From Paractinoplanes ovalisporus (lineage in GTDB: Bacteria > Actinomycetota > Actinomycetes > Mycobacteriales > Micromonosporaceae), in assembly GCF_016834655.1 (NCBI RefSeq), contig NZ_JAENHP010000004.1, positions 372,001 to 436,000 on the forward strand: a stretch of 64,000 nucleotides of DNA. Direction: 5' to 3'. A model generated the notes under the pieces. It was not told the origin of the DNA, did not search any database, and saw only the letters and a program-made list of their open reading frames with translations. This document shows, piece after piece, positions 25,275 to 33,016 of the stretch. Each line of letters opens with the position of its first letter. The stretch's first letter is position 1. A program made the position numbers and the translations under genes.

Positions 25275-26981
25275 CTAACTGCAGGACGGGGTCAGGGTGC
25301 CGGGGGAACCGGTGGCCTGGAAGCCGAATTCGGTGTAGCCGCCGGCCGGGATCTGGCCGTTGTAGGCGACGTTGGTGAATTGCAGGGCGCCGGTTGTGCC
25401 AGTTCGGTTCGCGTTCCAGGAATTGGTGACGGTGGCTCCTGACGCGAGCGTTATGCCGACAGTCCAGCCGTTGACGGGTGTGGAACCGGCCGTTACCCGG
25501 ACTGTTGCCACGAAACCGCCGGTCCAGGCATTGACGGAAGCGGAGGCTGTGCATCCACTTGCCGGCGGCGGGGTCGAAGGCGGCGGGGTCGAAGGCGGCG
25601 GGGTCGAAGGCGGCGGGGTCGAAGGCGGCGGGGTCGAAGGCGGCGGGGTCGAAGGCGGCGGGGTCGAAGGCGGCGGGGTCGAAGGCGGCGGGGTGGAAGG
25701 CGGCGGCGTCGAAGGCGGCGGGGTGCTGTCCAGCGTCGGGGTCGTCCAGGTGGCCCAGTCGGACAGGCGGCCCTGGGCCTTGGCCGAGATGCGGATCACC
25801 CCGGGGTCGTTGGCGGTCTTCAGCAGGTGCCGACGGATGTTCTGCTGCAACGGCGTGCGCCACTCGGAACGGCTGGCGCAGTGAGTGCCGTCCGTGACGT
25901 CCGACCAGTACGAGATGGCGTCGCCCGCGCCCAGCGCCTTGTAGACCTCGGCCGCGCCCAAGGCGGCCACGCTCGCCGAGCGCGGGCCCAGGTTCGCGAT
26001 GTGCGGGTTGTCCATGATGAACAGGCCGCGCGGGGCGACCATGGCCGCGATCTCGTGCGTGTCGACCGGGAGACGCTGCGGACTGCCGGTGAAGCTGCCG
26101 AACGCGTCGCCCAGCCACGGCTGTTCCCCGTACGCGGAAGAAAGGCTCTGTGCGCCCTCGCCGGGGACGCCGCGGAAGATCGGCGCGCCGGCCGTGCCCG
26201 ACTCGATCGGCATGGTGAGCGCGATGCGCTGGTCGAACGCGCCGATCACGAACGCACCCTTGCCGAACCGGGAGCAACCGGTGACGCCGGTCGCGTCGGG
26301 GCGCAGGATCGTGCCGCCGGACTGCTCGATGACGTCGATGATCCGGCTGACGCCCCACGACCAGGCCATCAGCAGGCCGGTCGGGCTGGTCGCGCCATAG
26401 ATGCTGTAGAACGCGCCCTGCTTGTTGGTGCGGGGTGTGCCCTCCTTGCCGACCGCGTACGGGTCGTAGTTGATGACCGCGGCGCCGGCGGCCTTGATGG
26501 CGGCCGTGTCGGCGCCGAACCCGCCGAGCACGACGACGGCGGGGAACGGGCCGGTGCCGCTCGGCAGTTCGACCCGGGCCGAGAAGCTGGAGCTGCGGCC
26601 CTGATGCGAGACGTTCACGGTGATCGAGCTGCTGGAGACCGTGCCGGTGACGGACTGTGGCTTGGCCGGTTTCTCGCCGTAGACGAACTTCTCGGCCAGG
26701 CGCTTGATCTCTTCACGGCGGCAGGTCCAGTCGGCCCGGGTGGTGATGCGGGTGCCGTTGAGCCGCTGGAACGGGTCGGGGAGTTTGGCGTCGGTGGGCA
26801 GTGAGCCGGCGTCGGGGAGGGTGGGGACGGCGCACGCGGCGCCCTCGTCCTCGACGCCCGGAGCCGCCTGGGCGGGGATGGCGATGGCCGCCGCGGAGAT
26901 GGTGGTGGCCGCCGCGGCGCCGATCGTGACCGCTGCCGCGAGGGTCAGGACCGCCGCGTGGAGGCGGGGACGGGTGATCAC
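25275..26981 (-). CDS. secreted CE15 4-O-methyl-glucuronoyl methylesterase with CBM2
   Basis: Protein of 568 residues, exported, that cleaves ester bonds between lignin alcohols and glucuronoxylan. GTG 26981 has an AAGGAG site. After a signal peptide of about 40 residues the alpha/beta-hydrolase domain shows the CE15 nucleophile block GCSRFGKGA (S237), IESGTAG and the acidic partner region, and the catalytic His in THCASRSEWR. A (TPPPS)n linker leads to a C-terminal CBM2 cellulose-binding module bounded by Cys and rich in Trp (NAWTGGF, NGWTVG, NSWNANRTG). A CebR-like box and a second palindrome lie upstream, consistent with induction by cellulose breakdown products. Confidence 0.93.
   Translation of the reverse strand: MITRPRLHAAVLTLAAAVTIGAAAATTISAAAIAIPAQAAPGVEDEGAACAVPTLPDAGSLPTDAKLPDPFQRLNGTRITTRADWTCRREEIKRLAEKFVYGEKPAKPQSVTGTVSSSSITVNVSHQGRSSSFSARVELPSGTGPFPAVVVLGGFGADTAAIKAAGAAVINYDPYAVGKEGTPRTNKQGAFYSIYGATSPTGLLMAWSWGVSRIIDVIEQSGGTILRPDATGVTGCSRFGKGAFVIGAFDQRIALTMPIESGTAGAPIFRGVPGEGAQSLSSAYGEQPWLGDAFGSFTGSPQRLPVDTHEIAAMVAPRGLFIMDNPHIANLGPRSASVAALGAAEVYKALGAGDAISYWSDVTDGTHCASRSEWRTPLQQNIRRHLLKTANDPGVIRISAKAQGRLSDWATWTTPTLDSTPPPSTPPPSTPPPSTPPPSTPPPSTPPPSTPPPSTPPPSTPPPSTPPPSTPPPASGCTASASVNAWTGGFVATVRVTAGSTPVNGWTVGITLASGATVTNSWNANRTGTTGALQFTNVAYNGQIPAGGYTEFGFQATGSPGTLTPSCS
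25561..25725 (-). repeat. 15-bp minisatellite encoding (TPPPS)10-TPPPA linker
   Basis: Eleven tandem 15-base units (plus-strand unit GAAGGCGGCGGGGTC) with only a few substitutions, entirely in frame within the esterase gene. They encode ten TPPPS and one TPPPA repeat between the catalytic and CBM2 domains. Near-identity at the DNA level implies recent expansion. Confidence 0.95.
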
Positions 26982-27003
26982 AGAGCTTCTCCTTCCGGGG
27001 AAT

Positions 27004-27017
27004 TGGGAGCGCTCCCG
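27004..27017. promoter_or_regulatory. CebR-like operator
   Basis: TGGGAGCGCTCCCG matches 13 of 14 bases of the CebR consensus TGGGAGCGCTCCCA, a cellobiose-responsive LacI-family operator in actinomycetes. It lies 22 bases before the start of the cellulose-binding CE15 esterase. Confidence 0.8.
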
Positions 27018-27060
27018 AAATCGCAGTCTCCGACCTCAAATCGAAAGGTGTCAATAGCTT

Positions 27061-27074
27061 TCGGAAACTTCCGA
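27061..27074. promoter_or_regulatory. GGAAACTTCC-type palindrome
   Basis: TCGGAAACTTCCGA is a near-perfect palindrome (only the central two bases break symmetry) about 80 bases before the esterase start. It resembles the GAAA-TTTC palindromes seen before actinomycete xylanase and other polysaccharide-degrading genes. The binding protein is not identified here. Confidence 0.45.
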
Positions 27075-27205
27075 GGCTCCGGTCCGCGGCGTTCCGGCCG
27101 CGCGCAAGCATGAGCTGCGGCTTTATGGCCGCCGAAACTCTCGGTCCGGCGTCGACGAAGTCGACAAAGCGGAGGCAGGCGAATGGCCGGCACACCACCC
27201 AAAAA

Positions 27206-27229
27206 CATCAAGTCAGTTTGATGTAATCT
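27206..27229 (+). promoter_or_regulatory. ArsR-type operator overlapping a leaderless promoter
   Basis: CATCAA-N6-TTGATG (27206-27223) is a perfect palindrome of the ATCAA-N6-TTGAT kind bound by ArsR/SmtB repressors. It adjoins the -10 box TAATCT (27224-27229), which stands 6 bases before GTG 27236. This implies a leaderless, autorepressed transcript. Confidence 0.65.
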
Positions 27230-27235
27230 GCGGCG

Positions 27236-27928
27236 GTGGAGACAGGACCGCCGGACGTGTTCCGGGCCGCGGGCCACCCGGTGCGATGGGCGCTGCTGAG
27301 CGCGCTCGCCCCGGGCGACCTGCGCGTGCAGGAGTTGACGGCCCGCCTCGGGCAGCCGCAGAACCTGGTGTCGTACCACCTGGGTCAGCTGCGCAAGGCC
27401 TCCCTCGTGCGGGCGCGGCGCAGCTCGGCCGACGGTCGCGACACGTACTACCGGCTCGATCTCACCCGGTGCGGCGACCTGCTGGCCGCCGCCGGTGGGT
27501 CGCTGCACCCGGGATTACGGTGGGTGGCCCCGCCGACGCCCTCGTCACGGGGAGCGCGGGTGCTGTTTCTCTGTACGGGCAACAGTTCGCGCTCCCAGAT
27601 GGCGGAAGCTCTCGCGCGGCGGGCCGGCGTCGAGGCGTACAGCGCCGGAAGCGCGCCCAAGCCGATCCACCCGAGGGCCGTCGAGGTGATGGCCGCGCGC
27701 GGTCTCGACCTCGGTGCCGCCCGGTCGAAGCATCTCGACGAGTTCACCGGCCGGAGCTTCGACCGCGTCATCACGTTGTGCGACAAGGTGCGCGAGGTCT
27801 GCCCGGAATATCCGGGGGCACTGCACTGGAGCGTCGCCGACCCCGCCCGCGACCCGTCCCTGTTCGAGACGGTGGCCGACGAGCTCGACGAACGGATCCG
27901 TTACCTGCTGCACCTGGACCACGCATGA
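27236..27928 (+). CDS. ArsR regulator-arsenate reductase (LMW-PTP type) fusion
   Basis: Protein of 230 residues combining sensing and detoxification. Residues 1-95 are an ArsR winged helix (AGHPVRWALLSAL, LVSYHLGQLRKASLV). From about 105 a low-molecular-weight phosphatase fold carries the ArsC loop FLCTGNSSRSQMAEA with nucleophile C113, and further Cys residues (LCDKVREVC) for thiol relay. In thioredoxin-coupled ArsC this loop reduces arsenate to arsenite. The usual ArsR arsenite-binding Cys pair is not obvious in the winged helix. It overlaps the transporter gene by ATGA. Confidence 0.92.
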   Translation: METGPPDVFRAAGHPVRWALLSALAPGDLRVQELTARLGQPQNLVSYHLGQLRKASLVRARRSSADGRDTYYRLDLTRCGDLLAAAGGSLHPGLRWVAPPTPSSRGARVLFLCTGNSSRSQMAEALARRAGVEAYSAGSAPKPIHPRAVEVMAARGLDLGAARSKHLDEFTGRSFDRVITLCDKVREVCPEYPGALHWSVADPARDPSLFETVADELDERIRYLLHLDHA

Positions 27929-29043
27929 CCGCGACCGTCGGTCTGGGCACCGTCTTCCGCGAATGGGGACGGATCGGCTGCGTGGGTTTCGGCGGGCCGC
28001 CCGCGCACATCGCCCTCCTCCGCAAACTCTGCGTCGACGACCGCCGATGGCTCGACGCGCAGGAGTTCGAGGACGCCATCGCCGCCTGCAACCTGCTGCC
28101 CGGCCCCGCCTCCACCCAGCTGGCGATCTTCACGGCCTGGCGCGTACGCGGCCGGGCCGGCGCCGTGGTCGGTGGGCTCGCCTTCATCGTGCCGGGACTC
28201 ATCGCGATCCTGGTGCTGGCCATGCTCTTTCTCGAGGGCGAACCTCCACTGTGGGTGACGGCGGCCGGCGCCGGAGCGGGGTCGGCCGTGGCCGCGGTAG
28301 CCGTTCAGGCGGGTTGGAGCCTCGTGCGCCCGGGCTGGCAGCGCGCACCCGCCCGGAGCCGGTGGCTGGTCTATCTGCTTCTGGGTGCGGCCGGCGCCGC
28401 GACGATCGGGCCGTGGCTGGTGCTCCTGCTGATCGCCTGCGGCATCGCCGAGATCCTCTTCCAGCGCGTTCCGGCCGGTCGCCGCCCGCCCTTGGCCGCG
28501 CTGCCACTGATCGCCACGACCGGATTCGCCGGGAGCGTCGCCTGGATGGCGTTCAAGGTCGGCGCTCTCTCGTACGGCGGTGGGTTCGTCATCATCCCGC
28601 TGATGCAGGCCGACGCGGTCGACCACTACCGGTGGATGACCTCGGCCCAGTTCCTCAACGCGGTGGCCCTCGGGCAGATCACGCCCGGCCCGGTGGTGCA
28701 CACCGTCGCCGTGGTGGGCTACGCGGCCGCGGGTCTCGCCGGCGCCCTGCTGGCGGCCGCCGTAGCTTTCGCCCCCTCCTTTGCTTTCATCCTTTTGGGA
28801 GCCCATCGGTTCGACCGCCTGCGTGCCAACCGCCGCATCCGGGCCTTCCTCGACGGCGCAGGACCGGGCGCGGTCGGAGCGATCCTCGGCTCCGCCGTCC
28901 CGCTCGCGCTCGCCCTGGCCGAGTGGTGGCAGTACGCGGTGCTGGCCGGGTCGCTGGTCCTGATGCTCGCGTTCCGCCGGGGTCCGGTGCTCACCCTGCT
29001 GAGCGCGGCGGCGGTCGGCGTGGTGGTGGTCCTGAGCCGGTGA
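27925..29043 (+). CDS. chrA: chromate transporter family protein
   Basis: Integral membrane protein of 372 residues made of two homologous CHR halves, each starting with a conserved block: FREWGRIGCVGFGGPPAHIA with NLLPGPAST, then FKVGALSYGGGFVIIPL with LGQITPGPVV. This two-domain form exports chromate by proton-linked exchange in characterised members. ATG 27925 overlaps the ArsR-ArsC stop, so the pair forms an oxyanion-stress operon. Whether it handles chromate, arsenate or another oxyanion here is not decided by the sequence. Confidence 0.9.
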   Translation: MTATVGLGTVFREWGRIGCVGFGGPPAHIALLRKLCVDDRRWLDAQEFEDAIAACNLLPGPASTQLAIFTAWRVRGRAGAVVGGLAFIVPGLIAILVLAMLFLEGEPPLWVTAAGAGAGSAVAAVAVQAGWSLVRPGWQRAPARSRWLVYLLLGAAGAATIGPWLVLLLIACGIAEILFQRVPAGRRPPLAALPLIATTGFAGSVAWMAFKVGALSYGGGFVIIPLMQADAVDHYRWMTSAQFLNAVALGQITPGPVVHTVAVVGYAAAGLAGALLAAAVAFAPSFAFILLGAHRFDRLRANRRIRAFLDGAGPGAVGAILGSAVPLALALAEWWQYAVLAGSLVLMLAFRRGPVLTLLSAAAVGVVVVLSR

Positions 29044-29087
29044 GTTGACTTCTACAAGTGAATAAAAGAAGGTAAGCCTCAGCGTAG

Positions 29088-29106
29088 TTAGGGTTGGCTT
29101 ACCTGA
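29088..29106. promoter_or_regulatory. IdeR/DtxR-type iron box
   Basis: TTAGGGTTGGCTTACCTGA matches about 16 of 19 positions of the DtxR/IdeR consensus (TTAGGTTAGGCTAACCTAA), nine bases before the efeU start. A second half-site AGGTAAGCCT lies at 29070-29079. Iron-dependent repression of efeUOB is expected. Confidence 0.8.
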
Positions 29107-29114
29107 GGAGTTCG

Positions 29115-29954
29115 ATGACGGCCATCTACCTGATCGGCCTCCGGGAGGGCCTGGAGATCACCCTGGTGGTCTCCATCCTCGTCGCGTTCCTGGTCAAGTC
29201 CGACCGGAAGCCCCTGCTCAAGTGGGTCTGGTCCGGTGTCGCGGTCGCGGCCGCGCTGAGCATCGGGTTCGCCGCGCTGCTCCAGTTCGGCGTCACCCGG
29301 CTCTCCTTCACCCACCAGGAACTGTTCGAGGCCATCGCGTCGATCGTCGCCGTCACGTTCGTGACCTGGATGATCTTCTGGATGCGGCGGATGGCCCGCC
29401 ACATGGGATCCGAGCTGCGCGGGCGCATGGAGGGCGCGATCCAGGTCGGCCCGTCGGCCATCGTCGGCGTGGCGTTCTTGGCCGTGGTGCGCGAAGGACT
29501 CGAGACCTCGATCCTCTTCTACTCGGCCGCGCAGGGTTCGGCCGACGGGGCGCGGCCCCTGATCGGCATCACGCTCGGCCTGCTCACCGCCGTCGTGCTC
29601 GGGTGGCTGCTCTACTTCAGCGCCGTCCGGATCAATCTCACCAAGTTCTTCACCTGGACCGGCGCCCTGCTGGTGCTCGTCGCTGCCGGCATTCTCAAGT
29701 ACGGCGTGCACGACCTGCAGGAGGCCGGTGTCCTGCCGGGGCTCAACACCACCGCGTTCGACATCAGCGGCAGCTGGCCGCCCGGTGCCTGGTACGCCGA
29801 ACTGCTGCGCGGCATGGTCAATTTCACGCCCGCGCCGACGGTCCTCGAGACCATCGCCTGGCTCGCCTACGGCATCCCCGTACTCGTGATCTTCCTTTGG
29901 CCGACGCGATCGAAGAAGGCCGCACCGGCTCCCGCCTCCACCCCCGCCACGTAG
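29115..29954 (+). CDS. efeU: EfeU/FTR1-family ferric iron permease
   Basis: Membrane protein of 279 residues with about seven helices. The two iron-passage motifs are LREGLEITLVV near the N-terminus and VREGLETSILFY near 130, the REGLE/REExE signatures of the FTR1 family. ATG 29115 has a GAGGAG site; an upstream in-frame ATG at 29094 would lie in the iron box. It is first in efeUOB, taking up iron delivered by EfeO/EfeB, under the IdeR-type box. Confidence 0.93.
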   Translation: MTAIYLIGLREGLEITLVVSILVAFLVKSDRKPLLKWVWSGVAVAAALSIGFAALLQFGVTRLSFTHQELFEAIASIVAVTFVTWMIFWMRRMARHMGSELRGRMEGAIQVGPSAIVGVAFLAVVREGLETSILFYSAAQGSADGARPLIGITLGLLTAVVLGWLLYFSAVRINLTKFFTWTGALLVLVAAGILKYGVHDLQEAGVLPGLNTTAFDISGSWPPGAWYAELLRGMVNFTPAPTVLETIAWLAYGIPVLVIFLWPTRSKKAAPAPASTPAT

Positions 29955-29961
29955 GAGATTC

Positions 29962-31095
29962 ATGCGCACCAACCGTTTGCTCGCCATCGTCGCGGCCGCC
30001 GCGGCGACCGTCCCGCTCGCCGCCTGCGGCGGTGGCGACGACGACTCGGCGTCCGGCGCCAGCGGCAAGATCACCGTCGACGCCTCGGACACCGAGTGCA
30101 AGGTCGCCGCGTCCGAGTCGGATGCCGGCACCGTCACCTTCGCCATCGCGAACAAGGGCAACAAGGTCACCGAGTTCTATGTCTACGCCCCGGGCGACCG
30201 GGTCATGGGCGAGATCGAGAACATCGCGCCCGGCCTGTCCCGCGAGCTCATCGTCGAGCTGGCCGCCGGCACGTACGAGACCGCCTGCAAGCCCGGCATG
30301 ATCGGCAAGGGCATCCGGAACGCGTTCCAGGTCTCCGGCTCGGCCCCGGCGCTGACCGAGGACGCCAAGCTGGCCCAGGCCACCAAGGACTACCAGCGGT
30401 ATGTGAAGAGCCAGACCGGCGCCCTGATCGAGCAGACGACCGCCTTCGTGAACGCGGTCAAGGCCGGTGACATCGAGAAGGCCAAGGCGCTGTTCCCGGT
30501 CGCCCGCACCTACTGGGAGCGGATCGAGCCGGTGGCCGAGAGCTTCGGCGACCTCGACCCCAAGATCGACGCACGCGAGGCCGATCTGGAGGCGGGCCAG
30601 GATTGGACCGGCTTCCACAAGATCGAGAAGGACCTCTGGGTCGCCAAGGACGTCAGCAAGTCGGGCCCGACCGCCGACCAGCTGCTGACCGACGTCAAGA
30701 CCATCGTGGACAAGGCGAACACCGTCACGCTCTCTCCGGTGCAGCTCGCCAACGGCTCCAAGGGCCTGCTCGACGAGGTCGCCACCGGCAAGATCACCGG
30801 CGAGGAGGACATCTTCTCGCACACCGACCTGTGGGACTTCGCAGCCAACGTCGAGGGCTCGCAGGCCGCGATCGCGGCGCTCCGCCCGGCTCTTGAGGAG
30901 AAGGACGCCGCCCTGGTCAAGACGCTCGACGAGCGGTTCGCCTCGGTCGAGGCGGCGCTCGAGAAGCACCGCGAGGGCGACGGCTGGAAGCTCTACGACA
31001 AGCTCAGCCAGGCCGACCTCAAGGTGCTGAGCGACGAGATCAACGCGCTGTCCGAGCCGATCAGCAAGGTAGCCGCGCTGGTCGCCGGCAAGTAG
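29962..31095 (+). CDS. efeO: EfeO iron-uptake lipoprotein (cupredoxin + M75 imelysin domain)
   Basis: Protein of 377 residues, exported and lipid-anchored through C22 (PLAAC lipobox). Residues about 40-125 are the cupredoxin-like EfeO N-domain (VTEFYVYAPGDRVMGEIENIAPG). The rest is the helical peptidase-M75/imelysin domain with the metal-binding HxxE in GFHKIEKDLW. It follows efeU by 7 bases and passes iron to the permease. Confidence 0.93.
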   Translation: MRTNRLLAIVAAAAATVPLAACGGGDDDSASGASGKITVDASDTECKVAASESDAGTVTFAIANKGNKVTEFYVYAPGDRVMGEIENIAPGLSRELIVELAAGTYETACKPGMIGKGIRNAFQVSGSAPALTEDAKLAQATKDYQRYVKSQTGALIEQTTAFVNAVKAGDIEKAKALFPVARTYWERIEPVAESFGDLDPKIDAREADLEAGQDWTGFHKIEKDLWVAKDVSKSGPTADQLLTDVKTIVDKANTVTLSPVQLANGSKGLLDEVATGKITGEEDIFSHTDLWDFAANVEGSQAAIAALRPALEEKDAALVKTLDERFASVEAALEKHREGDGWKLYDKLSQADLKVLSDEINALSEPISKVAALVAGK

Positions 31096-31133
31096 GGCCC
31101 GAAGCGACAAGCCGTACGTGGGAGAGGTTTCAC

Positions 31134-32372
31134 ATGAAACGGCGCAAGGTCATCGGACTGGCGGGCGCCGGCGTGGTTGGCGCCGCGGCCGCCGGAACTG
31201 TCGCGTGGCGGGCGGCGGGTCAGGACACCGCGCCCGCCGCGCCGGCACCGGACCGGATCTCGTTCTATGGCGAGCGACAGGCCGGGATCATCACCCCGGC
31301 CCAGGACCGCCTGCACTTCGTCGCCTTCGACGTGATCACCAAGGACAGGGCCGCCCTGGTCGACATGCTGCAGTCATGGACGGCCGCAGCCGCCCGGATG
31401 ACCCAGGGGCAGGAGGCGGGTGCCCTGGGTGCGGTCGGTGGCCTGCCCGAGGCGCCGCCGGAGGACACCGGCGAGGCGCTCGGCCTGCCCTCCGCCGGCC
31501 TCACCCTCACGATCGGCTTCGGCCCCAGCCTGTTCGACTCCCGGTTCGGGCTGCGCGGCAAGCGCCCGGCGGCGATGGCCGACCTGCCGAAGTTCCCGGG
31601 CGACACCCTCGACGCGGGCATCTCGGGCGGCGACATCTGCGTGCAGGCCTGCGCCAACGATCCGCAGGTGGCCGTGCACGCCATCCGCAATCTCGCACGC
31701 ATCGGCATGGGGGTGGTGAGCGTCCGATGGTCGCAGCTCGGGTTCGGGCGCACCTCATCGACCTCGACCACGCAGGCGACCCCGCGCAACCTGTTCGGGT
31801 TCAAGGACGGCACGGCCAACCTGAAGGCCGAGGAGACGGCGCTGCTCGACGACCATCTGTGGGTGCGTCCAGGTGACGGGCCCGACTGGATGACCGGCGG
31901 GTCATACATGGTCACTCGCAAGATCCGGATGTTGATCGAGCCGTGGGACCGCACCTCGCTGCTCGAGCAGGAGACCATTTTCGGTCGCGACAAGGGTGAG
32001 GGCGCTCCCCTGACCGGCCGGGGCGAGTTCGACGAGCCCGATTTCGCCGTACGGGGGGACGACGGCGAGCCGGTGATCGCCACTACGGCCCACGTGCGGC
32101 TGGCCCATCCCACGCAGAACAACGGCGCCCGGCTGCTGCGCCGTGGCTACAACTTCGTCGACGGTTCGGACGGGCTCGGCCGGCTCGACGCCGGGCTGTT
32201 CTTCATCGCCTACCAGCGGGACCCGCGCCGCCAGTTCGTGCCGGTGCAGACCCAGCTGGCCCGGCAGGACGAGCTGAACGAATACATCCGGCACGTGTCG
32301 AGCGGGCTGTTCGCATGCCCGCCGGGGTTGCTCGCGGCCGACGACTTCTGGGGCCGGTCGCTCTTCAACTGA
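31134..32372 (+). CDS. efeB: EfeB, Tat-exported Dyp-type haem peroxidase
   Basis: Protein of 412 residues from ATG 31134. The N-terminus MKRRKVIGLAGAGVVGAAAAG is a Tat-type signal with twin Arg. The Dyp signature GFKDGTANL holds the distal Asp, and a haem-ligand His and conserved Arg lie in the C-terminal ferredoxin-like fold (HVRLAHPTQNNGARLLRRGYNF). EfeB oxidises ferrous iron or acts on haem in the EfeUOB system. The order efeU-efeO-efeB is standard. Confidence 0.93.
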   Translation: MKRRKVIGLAGAGVVGAAAAGTVAWRAAGQDTAPAAPAPDRISFYGERQAGIITPAQDRLHFVAFDVITKDRAALVDMLQSWTAAAARMTQGQEAGALGAVGGLPEAPPEDTGEALGLPSAGLTLTIGFGPSLFDSRFGLRGKRPAAMADLPKFPGDTLDAGISGGDICVQACANDPQVAVHAIRNLARIGMGVVSVRWSQLGFGRTSSTSTTQATPRNLFGFKDGTANLKAEETALLDDHLWVRPGDGPDWMTGGSYMVTRKIRMLIEPWDRTSLLEQETIFGRDKGEGAPLTGRGEFDEPDFAVRGDDGEPVIATTAHVRLAHPTQNNGARLLRRGYNFVDGSDGLGRLDAGLFFIAYQRDPRRQFVPVQTQLARQDELNEYIRHVSSGLFACPPGLLAADDFWGRSLFN

Positions 32373-32477
32373 CGCGCGACCGACGTACAGCGAGCTTCTT
32401 CGCCTGACGCCCCACCGACGTACAGAAAGCCTCTTCATCGAACGCACAACCGACGCACAGGAAGCATCGATAGGGTC
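32373..32477. repeat. three 35-bp tandem repeats before a BlaI-type gene
   Basis: Three units with exact 35-base period start directly after the efeB stop. The core ACCGACGTACAG occurs at 32379 and 32414, and as ACCGACGCACAG at 32449; flanks such as AGC-TCTTC are partly shared. The array ends at the -10-like TAGGGT of the downstream regulator, so it may be an operator array or a duplication scar. Confidence 0.75.
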
Positions 32478-32483
32478 GAAAGC

Positions 32484-32870
32484 GTGACCACACCGACGGG
32501 GGGAGGCCGGCGTCGGCCCGGCCAGTTGGAGACCGAGATCATGACGGTCCTCGACGGCACGGTGCGCCCGCTGACCCCCGGCGAGGTTCGCGATCTTCTC
32601 GAACCGGACGGATCGCTCTCTTACAGCACGGTTGTGACGACTCTCACGCGCCTGTTCGAGAAGGGTGCAGTGGCCCGTCATCGGGACGGAAGGGCCTTCC
32701 GGTACGGAGCTCTGAGCGCACCGGCCGGTCTGGTCGCAGACCGGATGAGCCGCCTGATGGCGGTCGAACCCGACCGAGCGACGGTTTTACGGCGATTTGT
32801 CTCCACCCTCAGTGCGGACGACGAGCGTCTGTTGCGTGAACTTCTGCAAGAAGATCCCTCGGCCGACTGA
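32484..32870 (+). CDS. BlaI/MecI-family transcriptional repressor
   Basis: Protein of 128 residues from GTG 32484. A winged helix (LETEIMTVLDG, LTPGEVRDLL, SYSTVVTTLTRLFEKGAVARHRDGRAFRY) and a C-terminal helical dimer domain are those of BlaI/MecI. TAGGGT seven bases upstream suggests a leaderless start. No BlaR1 sensor protease or beta-lactamase is adjacent. The likely targets are itself, through the 35-bp repeats, and perhaps the efflux gene downstream. Confidence 0.88.
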   Translation: MTTPTGGGRRRPGQLETEIMTVLDGTVRPLTPGEVRDLLEPDGSLSYSTVVTTLTRLFEKGAVARHRDGRAFRYGALSAPAGLVADRMSRLMAVEPDRATVLRRFVSTLSADDERLLRELLQEDPSAD

Positions 32871-33016
32871 AACCGCGAGAGTGACTCACACCTGAGGGCA
32901 TGCTGAAAGCGGGATGCTGCCGGTAACGCACCAGTGGCAGCATGGACGTTTCTGTGCGCGCGGATTGACCTGCGCGCGGCCCGAGACCCGGGCAAAAAAG
33001 CTGGGGGAGTTCTCTC

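Noticed and set aside
25561..25725. CRISPR-like regular repeats
   Set aside because: Units of 15 bp without spacers, in frame within a coding region; a Pro-rich linker minisatellite.
32373..32477. CRISPR array
   Set aside because: Only three contiguous 35-bp units, no spacers, no cas genes.
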